A DNA stretch of 64,000 nt. Origin: Acidobacteriota bacterium. GTDB lineage: Bacteria; Acidobacteriota; Terriglobia; Acidiferrales; UBA7541. The first letter of the stretch is position 1. Every line of letters begins with the position of its first letter. Where the stretch lies: the NCBI GenBank assembly GCA_016201285.1, contig JACQDE010000086.1, positions 17,545-81,544 on the forward strand, given 5' to 3'. The translations under genes and the position numbers were made by a program. The notes beneath the pieces are model-generated. The model did not search any database and was not told the origin of the DNA. It worked only from the letters and a program-made list of their open reading frames with translations. Below, in pieces: positions 26,398 through 33,973 of this stretch.

Positions 26398-27054
26398 ATG
26401 AACGTGAAACGTGCAGTGTTGGCCGCGGCCGCTCTTCTGTTGGCGCCCGCTGCCCAGGTTTACGCGCAGGCCGGCGGCGCTGCCGCTGCGGCCTCGCAGA
26501 AAGTCGGCATTCTGAATGTTCGGCAGGCCGTCTTCAGCACCGCTGAAGGCAAGCAGGCCCTCGCTGAGTTGCAGTCCCAGTTCGCCCCGCGCAATAACGA
26601 GCTCGATACTTTCCGCAAGCAGATCGACGATGTCCAGAACCGGCTCCGCAGCGGCGACCGCACCCTCAGCGACGAGGAAAAGGCTCGGCTCCAGCGCCAG
26701 GGCGAGCTGCTTTCCCGCCAGGCCCAGCGCAAGCAGCAGGAATTCGAGGAAGACGCGCAGGCCGCTCAGGGCGAAGTCTTCGACCGCATCGCCCGCAAGA
26801 TGGACGACGTGATGAGTCGCTACGCCCGCGAGAACAGCTACAGCCTCGTCATTGACGTTTCTTCGCAGAACGTCGTCGTCTTCGCCGCTCCGCAGACAGA
26901 CATCACCCCGGACATCGTCAAGCTCTACGACCAGGCGTTCCCGGTTCGTGGTGGCGCCGCCGCTCCCGCGGGCGCAGCGCCGATGCTGCCCGGCACTCCG
27001 CGTTCGTCCCAACCCCGGCCGCAGCCGCCGGCCCAGAAACCGCCGCAACGGTAA
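26398..27054 (+). CDS. skp: OmpH/Skp family periplasmic chaperone
   Basis: 218 residues. ATG 26398 has AAGGAG seven bases upstream; a GTG at 26365 is less likely. A signal peptide (MNVKRAVLAAAALLLAPAAQVYAQ) precedes the OmpH fold: KVGILNVRQAVFSTAEGKQALAELQ, a long coiled-coil hairpin (about 60-135, rich in Q, E, R), and SLVIDVSSQNVVVFAAPQTDITPDIVKLYD. The tail is Pro/Ala-rich and probably disordered. Skp holds unfolded outer-membrane proteins on their way to BamA, whose gene is two genes upstream. It has its own strong promoter and a downstream intrinsic terminator. Confidence 0.9.
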   Translation: MNVKRAVLAAAALLLAPAAQVYAQAGGAAAAASQKVGILNVRQAVFSTAEGKQALAELQSQFAPRNNELDTFRKQIDDVQNRLRSGDRTLSDEEKARLQRQGELLSRQAQRKQQEFEEDAQAAQGEVFDRIARKMDDVMSRYARENSYSLVIDVSSQNVVVFAAPQTDITPDIVKLYDQAFPVRGGAAAPAGAAPMLPGTPRSSQPRPQPPAQKPPQR

Positions 27055-27064
27055 TGGCGCGCAG

Positions 27065-27083
27065 GACAGGCGATCAGCCTGTC
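27065..27083. repeat. GACAGGC/GCCTGTC hairpin
   Basis: A 7-bp inverted repeat (27065-27071 with 27077-27083) directly after the skp stop codon, next to the terminator at 27107. It may be a REP-like unit or assist termination. Confidence 0.45.
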
Positions 27084-27106
27084 TGCGGATGCATCCGTGC
27101 TCTCCA

Positions 27107-27140
27107 CAGGGGCGTACACCGTACGCCCCTGTACTTTTTT
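27107..27140 (+). terminator. Intrinsic terminator after skp
   Basis: A perfect 11-bp stem CAGGGGCGTAC (27107-27117) / GTACGCCCCTG (27121-27131) with a 3-base loop, then TACTTTTTT. A strong rho-independent terminator that separates skp from the rimP operon. Confidence 0.85.
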
Positions 27141-27332
27141 CAGCCGTCGCTCCGGCTTCCCGATCACTCTGCAGGCGCACCTCGGCACTTCGGAAGGCAA
27201 TACGTCTCCATTACATTTCAAGGCCCGCCATCTCCCGGCGGGCCTCCGCTTTCCCTGGACCCCAAATCCTGATGCCTGCCCCCTTCTTCCTCTTTGATGC
27301 CGAATTGACCCACTACCTTTCATTCCTTTACC

Positions 27333-27361
27333 TTGCATTTCCGTGCATGGGCGGCTATACT
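27333..27361 (+). promoter_or_regulatory. Promoter of the rimP-nusA-infB operon
   Basis: TTGCAT (27333-27338) and TATACT (27356-27361) with a 17-base spacer, 145 bases upstream of rimP. No other gene lies between, so the transcript has a leader of about 140 bases. Confidence 0.7.
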
Positions 27362-27390
27362 CTTCCCGCTTGAAGCCGGTCGCACGTTTC

Positions 27391-27413
27391 AGTGGGCGCG
27401 AGCCCACTTTTTT
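27391..27413 (+). terminator. Intrinsic terminator in the rimP leader (possible attenuator)
   Basis: AGTGGGC (27391-27397) and GCCCACT (27402-27408) pair around a GCGA (GNRA) tetraloop and run into six T (27408-27413). It lies between the operon promoter and rimP, so it should cut most transcripts short unless it is read through. The leader after it (27420-27480) also has self-complementary pieces (GGAGAG / CTCTCC). Confidence 0.7.
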
Positions 27414-27506
27414 GTTGGCCGGAAAACTGGAGAGCCTTTCGGGCGCCTCGGTCCCAGGCGTGTCTCTCCGAAGAGCAGCGGTCGTGTGCCGCCATAGTGA
27501 AACTGG

Positions 27507-27956
27507 ATGGATTTGCAGAAGATTCGCGAGGCTGCCGAGCGAGTAGCCCAATCTGAAGCGCTGGAAGTTGTTGACGTTGAATGGAAGGTCGGCAAGCAGC
27601 GCTTCCTCCGGGTTTATATTGACAAGCCCGGTGGGGTCAGCCACAACGATTGCGAGGCGGTTTCGAAGCAGTTGAGCGTGATTCTCGACGTCGAGGACCT
27701 CGTTCCCGGCCCCCGGTACACCCTGGAAATCAGTTCGCCCGGTCTCGACCGCAAGCTGCTGAAGCTGGCCGACTACGAGCGTTTCATCGGCCGCCTGGCT
27801 CGCATCTCGCTCGATGCGCCGGTGGAGAATTCGAAGTTCTTTGAGGGCCGTCTGGCCGGCTATGCCGACGGCGTCGTGCACATCGAGGTGAAAGGCCGCC
27901 GCGTTGCCTTGCCCTATGCGGCCATTCGCAAGGCCCAGTTGGTGGTCGAGTTTTAG
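27507..27956 (+). CDS. rimP: Ribosome maturation factor RimP
   Basis: 149 residues, normal family length. It acts in maturation of the 30S ribosomal subunit. The N-terminal alpha/beta domain shows LEVVDVEWKVGKQRFLRVYIDKPGGVSHNDCEAVSKQLS and the family hallmark YTLEISSPGLDR (about 72-83). The C-terminal SH3-like domain has FEGRLAGYADGVVHIEVKGRRVALPYAAIRKAQLV. It is the first gene of the operon and is followed by nusA, the standard bacterial order. Confidence 0.93.
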   Translation: MDLQKIREAAERVAQSEALEVVDVEWKVGKQRFLRVYIDKPGGVSHNDCEAVSKQLSVILDVEDLVPGPRYTLEISSPGLDRKLLKLADYERFIGRLARISLDAPVENSKFFEGRLAGYADGVVHIEVKGRRVALPYAAIRKAQLVVEF

Positions 27957-28005
27957 CGGAGCTGAGGGGGAACGGATTGCTGCTCCCCGGTGAGGGTACG
28001 ACACA

Positions 28006-29481
28006 ATGTCAAGTCCGCTGCTTCAGACAATCGAACAGATCAGCCGGGAAAAGCATATCGAGCCCGAGGTCATCGTCGCGGCCATCGAAGACGCCATGGT
28101 TGTCGCCGCCCGCAAATACTACAAGACGGAAGAGGATCTTCGCTCGAAGTTCAATCCTGAAACCGGCCACGTGGACGTGTATGCTGTGCGCCTGGTCGTC
28201 GAGGAAGTCGCCGACTCCAGGCGCGAAATCACTCTCAGCGAAGCCCGCAAGCAGGATCCCGCCGCCGAGATCGGTGGCGAAGTTATCTTTTCCAGACCCA
28301 CCGACGTGCTCGGCCGCATTGCCGCGCAGACCGCCAAGCAAGTCATCATGCAGAAGGTGCGCGAAGCCGAGCGCGACACCATCTTCAACGAGTACAACGG
28401 CCGCGTTGGCGAGATGCTGAACTGCATCGTCAAGCGCACCGAAGGCCCCGATCTCATCGTGGACCTCGGCCGCACCGAAGCTCGCCTCCCCAAGCGCGAA
28501 CAATCGCGCCTCGAGACCTACAACGTCGGCGACCGTCTCCGCGTCGTCATCCGTGCCGTCGAGCGCGCCGCCAAGGGGCCGCAGGTCATCGTTTCCCGCG
28601 CGGACGGCATACTTGTCCAGCGCCTGTTCGAAATGGAAGTCCCGGAAATTTACGATGGCACCGTGCAGATTCGCGCCACCGCCCGCGAGGCCGGCGAGCG
28701 CACGAAGATCGCTGTCAGCAGCCGCGACCGGGACGTGGACCCTGTCGGCGCCTGCGTCGGCATGAAGGGCATGCGCGTTCAGTCCATCATCCGCGAGCTC
28801 CGCGGTGAAAAGATTGACATCATCCCCTTCAACGAAGAGACCGTGGCCTTCGCGCAGAAGGCGCTGAGCCCCGCCAAGGTTACCCGCGTCCAGATCGTGG
28901 ACCCGGAAGAGAAGCGCCTCGAAGTCATCGTCGAGGATACCCAGCTTTCTCTCGCCATCGGCAAGAAGGGCCAGAATGTCCGCCTTGCCAGCAAGCTCGT
29001 CGGCTGGAACATTGACATCAAGAGCGAGGAAGAGAAGCGCCGCGAGATCGAAGAACAAATGGCCGCCCTCACCGCTCCCGGCACCCCGCTTTCCGATCTC
29101 GTCGGCATCGGCCCCAAGACCATCGAAAAGCTTGAGTCCCACGGCGTCACTCAGATCGAGCGCCTTGCGGAGATGACTCCCGAACAGTTGATGGAAATCC
29201 CTGGCATCGGCGAGAAGATGGTCGAAAAGATTCGTCTCGCGGTGGCCACCTATTTCGAAACGCTGGAGTCCCAGCAAGCCGCCGCCGCAGAAGCCGCCGC
29301 CGCTGCGGAAGCGGCCGCTGCCGCGGAAGTCCCAGCGGAGGCGGCAGTCGAAACCGCCACCGAGGAAGCCCCCGCATTGGCGGAGACTGCCGGAGAAGTG
29401 GTTGCCAAAGTTGCGACGGAGGAAATCGCCGCGGAAGGCGAGGCGCCAGTACAGCCGGCGCCCGCCGAGGAGCAGGACTAG
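28006..29481 (+). CDS. nusA: Transcription termination/antitermination protein NusA
   Basis: 491 residues. It binds RNA polymerase and nascent RNA, modulating pausing and termination. The N-terminal domain (about 1-125) is followed by S1 (GEMLNCIVKRTEGPDLIVDLG), KH1 (ERTKIAVSSRDRDVDPVGACVGMKGMRVQSI) and KH2 (LSLAIGKKGQNVRLASKLVGWNIDI). Then comes a helix-hairpin-helix region (LVGIGPKTIEKLESHG, IPGIGEKMVEKIRLAV), and an Ala/Glu-rich tail (about 425-491). NusA commonly controls its own operon through leader termination, which fits the terminator at 27391. Confidence 0.95.
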   Translation: MSSPLLQTIEQISREKHIEPEVIVAAIEDAMVVAARKYYKTEEDLRSKFNPETGHVDVYAVRLVVEEVADSRREITLSEARKQDPAAEIGGEVIFSRPTDVLGRIAAQTAKQVIMQKVREAERDTIFNEYNGRVGEMLNCIVKRTEGPDLIVDLGRTEARLPKREQSRLETYNVGDRLRVVIRAVERAAKGPQVIVSRADGILVQRLFEMEVPEIYDGTVQIRATAREAGERTKIAVSSRDRDVDPVGACVGMKGMRVQSIIRELRGEKIDIIPFNEETVAFAQKALSPAKVTRVQIVDPEEKRLEVIVEDTQLSLAIGKKGQNVRLASKLVGWNIDIKSEEEKRREIEEQMAALTAPGTPLSDLVGIGPKTIEKLESHGVTQIERLAEMTPEQLMEIPGIGEKMVEKIRLAVATYFETLESQQAAAAEAAAAAEAAAAAEVPAEAAVETATEEAPALAETAGEVVAKVATEEIAAEGEAPVQPAPAEEQD

Positions 29482-29492
29482 ATCCGTTGAGT

Positions 29493-32228
29493 ATGTCTGA
29501 GCATCCCAATCAAATTCGCATTAACGATCTGGCCCGGGAACTCGAGGTCAAGTCCAAGGCCGTTATCGAATTGCTCCCCGACGTCGGCGTGACCGAAAAA
29601 AAGACGCACTCCAGCTCCATCGACGAATCCGTCGCCGTAAGAGTTCGCCAGCATTTTCGCGTTCTGGCGGAAGCGGAAGCTCAAGCCGAAGCTGCTGCGA
29701 CGGCGGAAAAGGCAGCGAAAGAAGCCGCGGCCAGGGCCGCGCGCTCTCGCCCTGCTGCGCCGCCTGTAAAGCCCGCAGCTCCCCCTGCGGCGCCACTCGC
29801 GCCTGCGCTTCCCACGGCTGTGCCGGCTGCTGTTTCACCGCCTGCAGCCGTGCCCCCAGCCGTTAAGCCCGCGGCTCCGGTCGTTGTTCCCAAGGGTCCT
29901 CTGCCGGCGGCGCCTGCTGCCGGAATTCGTCCGGCTGCGCCGGTGCCGCCGAAAGCTGTGCCCGCGCCACCCGCGGCGCCGCATGCTCCTGCACCGCCGC
30001 GTCTTGCGCCGGTGTCCACGCCTCCGGCAAAACCCCTGGCGACTCCTGGACAGCCAATTGTCAAGCTTCCGTCTCGTCCGCCCGGCTCGCAGGGACGGCC
30101 CAGCGGTCCCGCCGGTGCTCGTCCGGCGGCTTCTGGTCCCGGTGCTGCCCATTCTGGCGCTCGTCCCGTCCCGCGTCATCCGATGCGTCCGGGGCAACCC
30201 ATGCGTCCGGGCCAGCCCATGCGTCCGGGCCAGCCACGCCCCGGCGGCCGTCCTGCGCCGATGTTGCCTCCAGACAAAGTTCCGCCGAAAGCTGAGCCCG
30301 GCAAACCAATTTATGCCCGTAAGCCCCCGGCCCGTTCGCGCCCCTTGGCGGAAAAACGATTCGAGGAAGGCGAGCGTAAACTCCACCCGGTTCGTTCTCG
30401 CCCCGGCGCTCCCGGTGCCCGTGCCACCCGCGCCGAGCCCGTTTCCATGCCTGTGCCGCGTGAGCCGCGCGAGATCACCATCACGGAGGGCGTCACCGTT
30501 CGCGAACTCGCGGAGAAACTCGACGTTCGCGCCAGAGACCTGTTGAAAACCTTACTCGACCGCGGCGTCTTCGCCAGCATCAATCAGGCGCTCGACACGC
30601 AGACGGCTACGACCCTCGCCGAGGCCTTCAGCGGCATTGTCCGCGTGATTTCCTTTGAAGAGGAAGTTGTCGAGGAAACTGCAAAGGTCGAAACTTCCGG
30701 CAAGACCGCGCCTCGCCCGCCGGTTGTCACGGTCATGGGTCACGTGGACCACGGCAAGACGAGCCTGCTCGACGCCCTCCGCAGCACCGAAGTTGCCGCT
30801 GGGGAAGCCGGCGGCATTACGCAGCATATCGGCGCGTCCCAGGTGGACGTGGACGGCAAGCGCGTCGTCTTCATTGACACGCCCGGCCACGAAGCCTTCA
30901 CCCGCATGCGCGCCCGCGGCGCCCGCGTCACCGATATCGTCGTCCTCGTGGTCGCTGCCGACGACGGCATCATGCCGCAGACGCTGGAGGCCATTGACCA
31001 CGCGCGCGCAGCCGCCGTGCCCATCATCGTCGCCGTCAACAAGATCGACAAACCCGACGCCCAGCCGGAGCGCGTCAAGCGCCAGCTTTCCGATCGCGGC
31101 CTGATGCCCGAGGAGTGGGGCGGCGAAACCGTTGTCGTCGAAGTCTCCGCCCGCGAAAAGAAGAACCTCGACCGCCTGCTCGAATCCATCTTGCTCGTGG
31201 GCGACCTTCGCGAGCTGAAGGCCAACCCGGACGCGCCCGCCACCGGCACGGTTCTCGAGTCCCGCGTGGACAAGGGCCGCGGCCCGGTCGCCACCGTCCT
31301 GGTCCAGAACGGCACTCTCCGCGTCGGCGACGTCTTCATCTGCGGCGCCGTTTATGGCAAGGTTCGCGCCATGTTCGACGACCGCGGCCGCCCCGTGAAG
31401 TCTGCGCCTCCATCCGCGCCGGTCGAAGTTCTCGGCCTGCAGGGTGTCCCGGAGGCCGGCGACCAGTTCCAGGTGGCCGACGAAGCCAAGGCCCGCCACA
31501 TCGTTGAATACCGGCAAGCCAAGCGTCGCGAAGCCTCGCTGGCCCGCACCCTCGGCTCCCGCATCACCCTCGATCAGTTGCATGAGCAGCTCAAGGCTGG
31601 CGAAGTCAAGGAACTCCCCGTTGTGATCAAGGCGGACGTGCAGGGCTCCGTCGAGGTGTTGAGCGAGCTTCTGCCCAAGCTTTCCACTGATGAGGTGCGT
31701 CTTAAGATCATCCATGCCAGCGTTGGCGCCGTTGCGGAGACCGATGTCCTCCTCGCCTCCGCCTCCAATGCCATCATCATCGCCTTCAGTGTTCGCCCGG
31801 ACCGCAAGGCCGCCGATCTCGCCCAGCAGGAAGACGTCGAGATCCGCACCCACACGATCATCTACGAGCTTGTGGACGAGATTAAGAAGGCTCTCGTCGG
31901 CATGCTCGAACCCGTCTTCAAGGAAACTTATCTCGGCCGCGCCGAGGTGCGCGACACCTTCCGCGTCAAGGGCGTGGGCGCGATTGCCGGCTGTTACATT
32001 CAGGATGGCCTGGTGAAGCGCGACGCTGACGTTCGCCTCCTGCGCGATAACGTCGTCATTTTCACCGGCCGCATCGGTTCCCTGCGCCGCTTCAAGGACG
32101 ACGTGAGCGAGGTTCGCGCCGGCTTTGAGTGCGGCATTGGCATCGCCAACTTCAGCGACGTGAAGATCGGCGATATCATTGAGTGCTTCACCGTCCAGAA
32201 ACTGGTGGCGGCGGGGACTCCCGCATAA
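29493..32228 (+). CDS. infB: Translation initiation factor IF-2
   Basis: 911 residues from ATG 29493; a TTG at 29487 would add two. It delivers initiator tRNA to the 30S subunit and hydrolyses GTP on subunit joining. An IF2-N domain ([21 protein letters not shown]) is followed by a Pro/Ala linker (about 70-270) that includes the repeat MRPGQP three times. A second IF2-N ([20 protein letters not shown]) and the G domain come next: G1 [14 protein letters not shown], switch [14 protein letters not shown]3 DTPGHEAF, G4 NKIDKP. Domains II-IV complete a full-length factor. Third gene of the rimP operon. Confidence 0.96.
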   Translation: MSEHPNQIRINDLARELEVKSKAVIELLPDVGVTEKKTHSSSIDESVAVRVRQHFRVLAEAEAQAEAAATAEKAAKEAAARAARSRPAAPPVKPAAPPAAPLAPALPTAVPAAVSPPAAVPPAVKPAAPVVVPKGPLPAAPAAGIRPAAPVPPKAVPAPPAAPHAPAPPRLAPVSTPPAKPLATPGQPIVKLPSRPPGSQGRPSGPAGARPAASGPGAAHSGARPVPRHPMRPGQPMRPGQPMRPGQPRPGGRPAPMLPPDKVPPKAEPGKPIYARKPPARSRPLAEKRFEEGERKLHPVRSRPGAPGARATRAEPVSMPVPREPREITITEGVTVRELAEKLDVRARDLLKTLLDRGVFASINQALDTQTATTLAEAFSGIVRVISFEEEVVEETAKVETSGKTAPRPPVVTVMGHVDHGKTSLLDALRSTEVAAGEAGGITQHIGASQVDVDGKRVVFIDTPGHEAFTRMRARGARVTDIVVLVVAADDGIMPQTLEAIDHARAAAVPIIVAVNKIDKPDAQPERVKRQLSDRGLMPEEWGGETVVVEVSAREKKNLDRLLESILLVGDLRELKANPDAPATGTVLESRVDKGRGPVATVLVQNGTLRVGDVFICGAVYGKVRAMFDDRGRPVKSAPPSAPVEVLGLQGVPEAGDQFQVADEAKARHIVEYRQAKRREASLARTLGSRITLDQLHEQLKAGEVKELPVVIKADVQGSVEVLSELLPKLSTDEVRLKIIHASVGAVAETDVLLASASNAIIIAFSVRPDRKAADLAQQEDVEIRTHTIIYELVDEIKKALVGMLEPVFKETYLGRAEVRDTFRVKGVGAIAGCYIQDGLVKRDADVRLLRDNVVIFTGRIGSLRRFKDDVSEVRAGFECGIGIANFSDVKIGDIIECFTVQKLVAAGTPA

Positions 32229-32283
32229 CCCACCGGCTCGGCGGCTGCGCGTTGGGCCCTGGCGGTTCTTGAGGTGATCGGAA

Positions 32284-32565
32284 ATGCCGATCGGCCTCCT
32301 CACGCTCGAAATTCACATCCCCGACGCCCGCTCGCTGAAGGATAAGCGCCAGGTGCTCCGCAGCCTGAAGGATCGCCTCCGCGGCCAGTTTAATGTCGCG
32401 GTGGCCGAACTGGATCATCAGGATGTCTGGCAGCGCGCTCTCGTCGGCGTCGTCACGCTGTCCAACGATGAGCATCATCTGCGCGATTCACTGGAAAACG
32501 TCGCTGCCGAAGCCGAACGCCTCCTTGGCCGTGACTTGGTTTCGCAGGAGATTGAAATTCTCTGA
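32284..32565 (+). CDS. DUF503 family protein
   Basis: 93 residues, the full family length. The N-terminus IGLLTLEIHIPDARSLKDKRQVLRSLKDRLR matches the DUF503 (YlxP-like) family, with NVAVAELDHQDVWQRALVGVVTLSND in the centre. These small proteins are regularly encoded between infB and rbfA; a role in ribosome assembly or RNA binding is suspected but not proven. The gene lies 55 bases after infB and 30 before rbfA. Confidence 0.85.
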   Translation: MPIGLLTLEIHIPDARSLKDKRQVLRSLKDRLRGQFNVAVAELDHQDVWQRALVGVVTLSNDEHHLRDSLENVAAEAERLLGRDLVSQEIEIL

Positions 32566-32595
32566 TCGCTGAAGACTGTGTGCGGATAACTTCCT

Positions 32596-32958
32596 ATGAC
32601 CGTTGCTGGCCACAGACACGAACGCATCGCCGAGGAAATTCGCCATGAAGTCAGCGGCATGATCACCGGCGAACTGAAAGATCCGCGCATCGCCGGCCTT
32701 GTTACCGTCACCGAAGTCCGCATCTCGCCGGACCTCAAACTGGCCCGCATCTTCGTCAGCGTGCTGGGCTCCGAAGAGGAACACGCCTCGACTCTGAAAG
32801 GGCTCGCCGCTGCTGCCGGTTTTATCCGCCGCGAGTTGGGCCTGCGCCTCCAGATGCGCCGCAGCCCCGAGCTGCTTTTCGTCCTCGACCGCAGCGAGGA
32901 ATACAGCCAGCGGATCGACGAGCTCCTGCGGGAAACAAAAAAGCAGGAAAAACCCTGA
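32596..32958 (+). CDS. rbfA: Ribosome-binding factor A
   Basis: 120 residues with a KH-type fold: RHERIAEEIRHEVSGMITGELKDPRIAGLVTVTEVRISPDLKLARIFVSVLG, then GFIRRELGLRLQMRRSPELLFVLDRSEEYSQRIDELL. It assists late 30S maturation and 16S rRNA 5'-end processing. Position between DUF503 and truB is the common arrangement. Confidence 0.93.
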   Translation: MTVAGHRHERIAEEIRHEVSGMITGELKDPRIAGLVTVTEVRISPDLKLARIFVSVLGSEEEHASTLKGLAAAAGFIRRELGLRLQMRRSPELLFVLDRSEEYSQRIDELLRETKKQEKP

Positions 32959-32977
32959 ACGGATCTGACGGTTCCTG

Positions 32978-33952
32978 ATGCCTCGCAAACGCCCTGCGCC
33001 CTCCGTCGAAGGCGCGCTGCTGATCAACAAGCCCGCCGGCAAGACGTCTCACGATGTCGTGGACGCCGTCCGTCGCATCCTCGGCTTCCGCGAAATCGGC
33101 CACCTGGGCACGCTCGATCCGCTGGCCACCGGCGTTCTCGCCCTTCTGCTGGGCCGCGCCACGCGCCTCGCCCGCTTTTATGTGGGCCGCCGCAAGCGTT
33201 ACGACTGTGCCATCCGCTTCGGCTTTGCCACTGACACCTACGACGCCGATGGCGAGCCGGCCGGCCCCGACGCCGCCCCGGAAATCATCCGCGAGCAGGC
33301 CGAGGCCCTTGCGGCTCAGTTTGTCGGCCGCTTTCCCCAGGTGCCGCCGCCTTACTCTGCAAAGAAAATTCACGGCCGCCCTGCGCACGAGCTCGCGCGC
33401 AAGAAAAAGCCGGTCGAGTTGAAAGCAGTGGAAGTGGAAGTCTATGAATTTCGGATCACGGCCGTGAAAAGTTCGCTCGTCCGCTGCGTCATCGAATGCG
33501 CCGCGGGAACCTACATTCGTTCACTGGCCCACGAGATGGGTATCCGGCAGGGAAGTGGCGCCCACCTCGCGGAGATCGCCCGCACCGCCGTCGGCGAATT
33601 TACGCTGGACCAGACCATCACCCTGCAGGAACTGGAGCAGGCCGCCCGCGCCAACCGTCTCGCGGAGGTCGTTCTTCCCATCGAGCGCTTGCTCTCCGAC
33701 CTGCCGCGCGTCACTGTGTTGCCCGTCATCGAGCGCCGCGTGCGTCATGGCGCGCGTTTCAACGTTCAGATTGCGCAAATCCAGCCCGGCCGCGTCACAT
33801 CCGCGCAGGGTGCGACCGCCCAACTGGACTCTGGTGAACTGAAGCCTCCCTGCCTTCGCGTCTTCAATCACGAGGAAAAGCTCATCGCCATTGCCCAGGC
33901 CATCGTGCCCCGCACGTATCAGCCGGTCGTCGTCCTCGACGCCGCCCCCTGA
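32978..33952 (+). CDS. truB: tRNA pseudouridine-55 synthase TruB
   Basis: 324 residues. It converts U55 in the tRNA T-loop to pseudouridine. Visible: GALLINKPAGKTSHDVVDAVRRIL, the catalytic motif GHLGTLDPLATGVL with the nucleophilic Asp, KRYDCAIRFGFATDTYDADGE, PPPYSAKKIHGRPAHELAR, and CAAGTYIRSLAHEMG. The C-terminal extension (about 230-324) is a PUA-like region. It is the last gene of the operon; the next gene is convergent, only 21 bases away. Confidence 0.94.
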   Translation: MPRKRPAPSVEGALLINKPAGKTSHDVVDAVRRILGFREIGHLGTLDPLATGVLALLLGRATRLARFYVGRRKRYDCAIRFGFATDTYDADGEPAGPDAAPEIIREQAEALAAQFVGRFPQVPPPYSAKKIHGRPAHELARKKKPVELKAVEVEVYEFRITAVKSSLVRCVIECAAGTYIRSLAHEMGIRQGSGAHLAEIARTAVGEFTLDQTITLQELEQAARANRLAEVVLPIERLLSDLPRVTVLPVIERRVRHGARFNVQIAQIQPGRVTSAQGATAQLDSGELKPPCLRVFNHEEKLIAIAQAIVPRTYQPVVVLDAAP

Positions 33953-33973
33953 TCCCGCGTCGTCCGGCGCCGC

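Noticed and set aside
27343..27546. 67-codon frame before rimP
   Set aside because: It spans the operon promoter and leader terminator and has no ribosome site.
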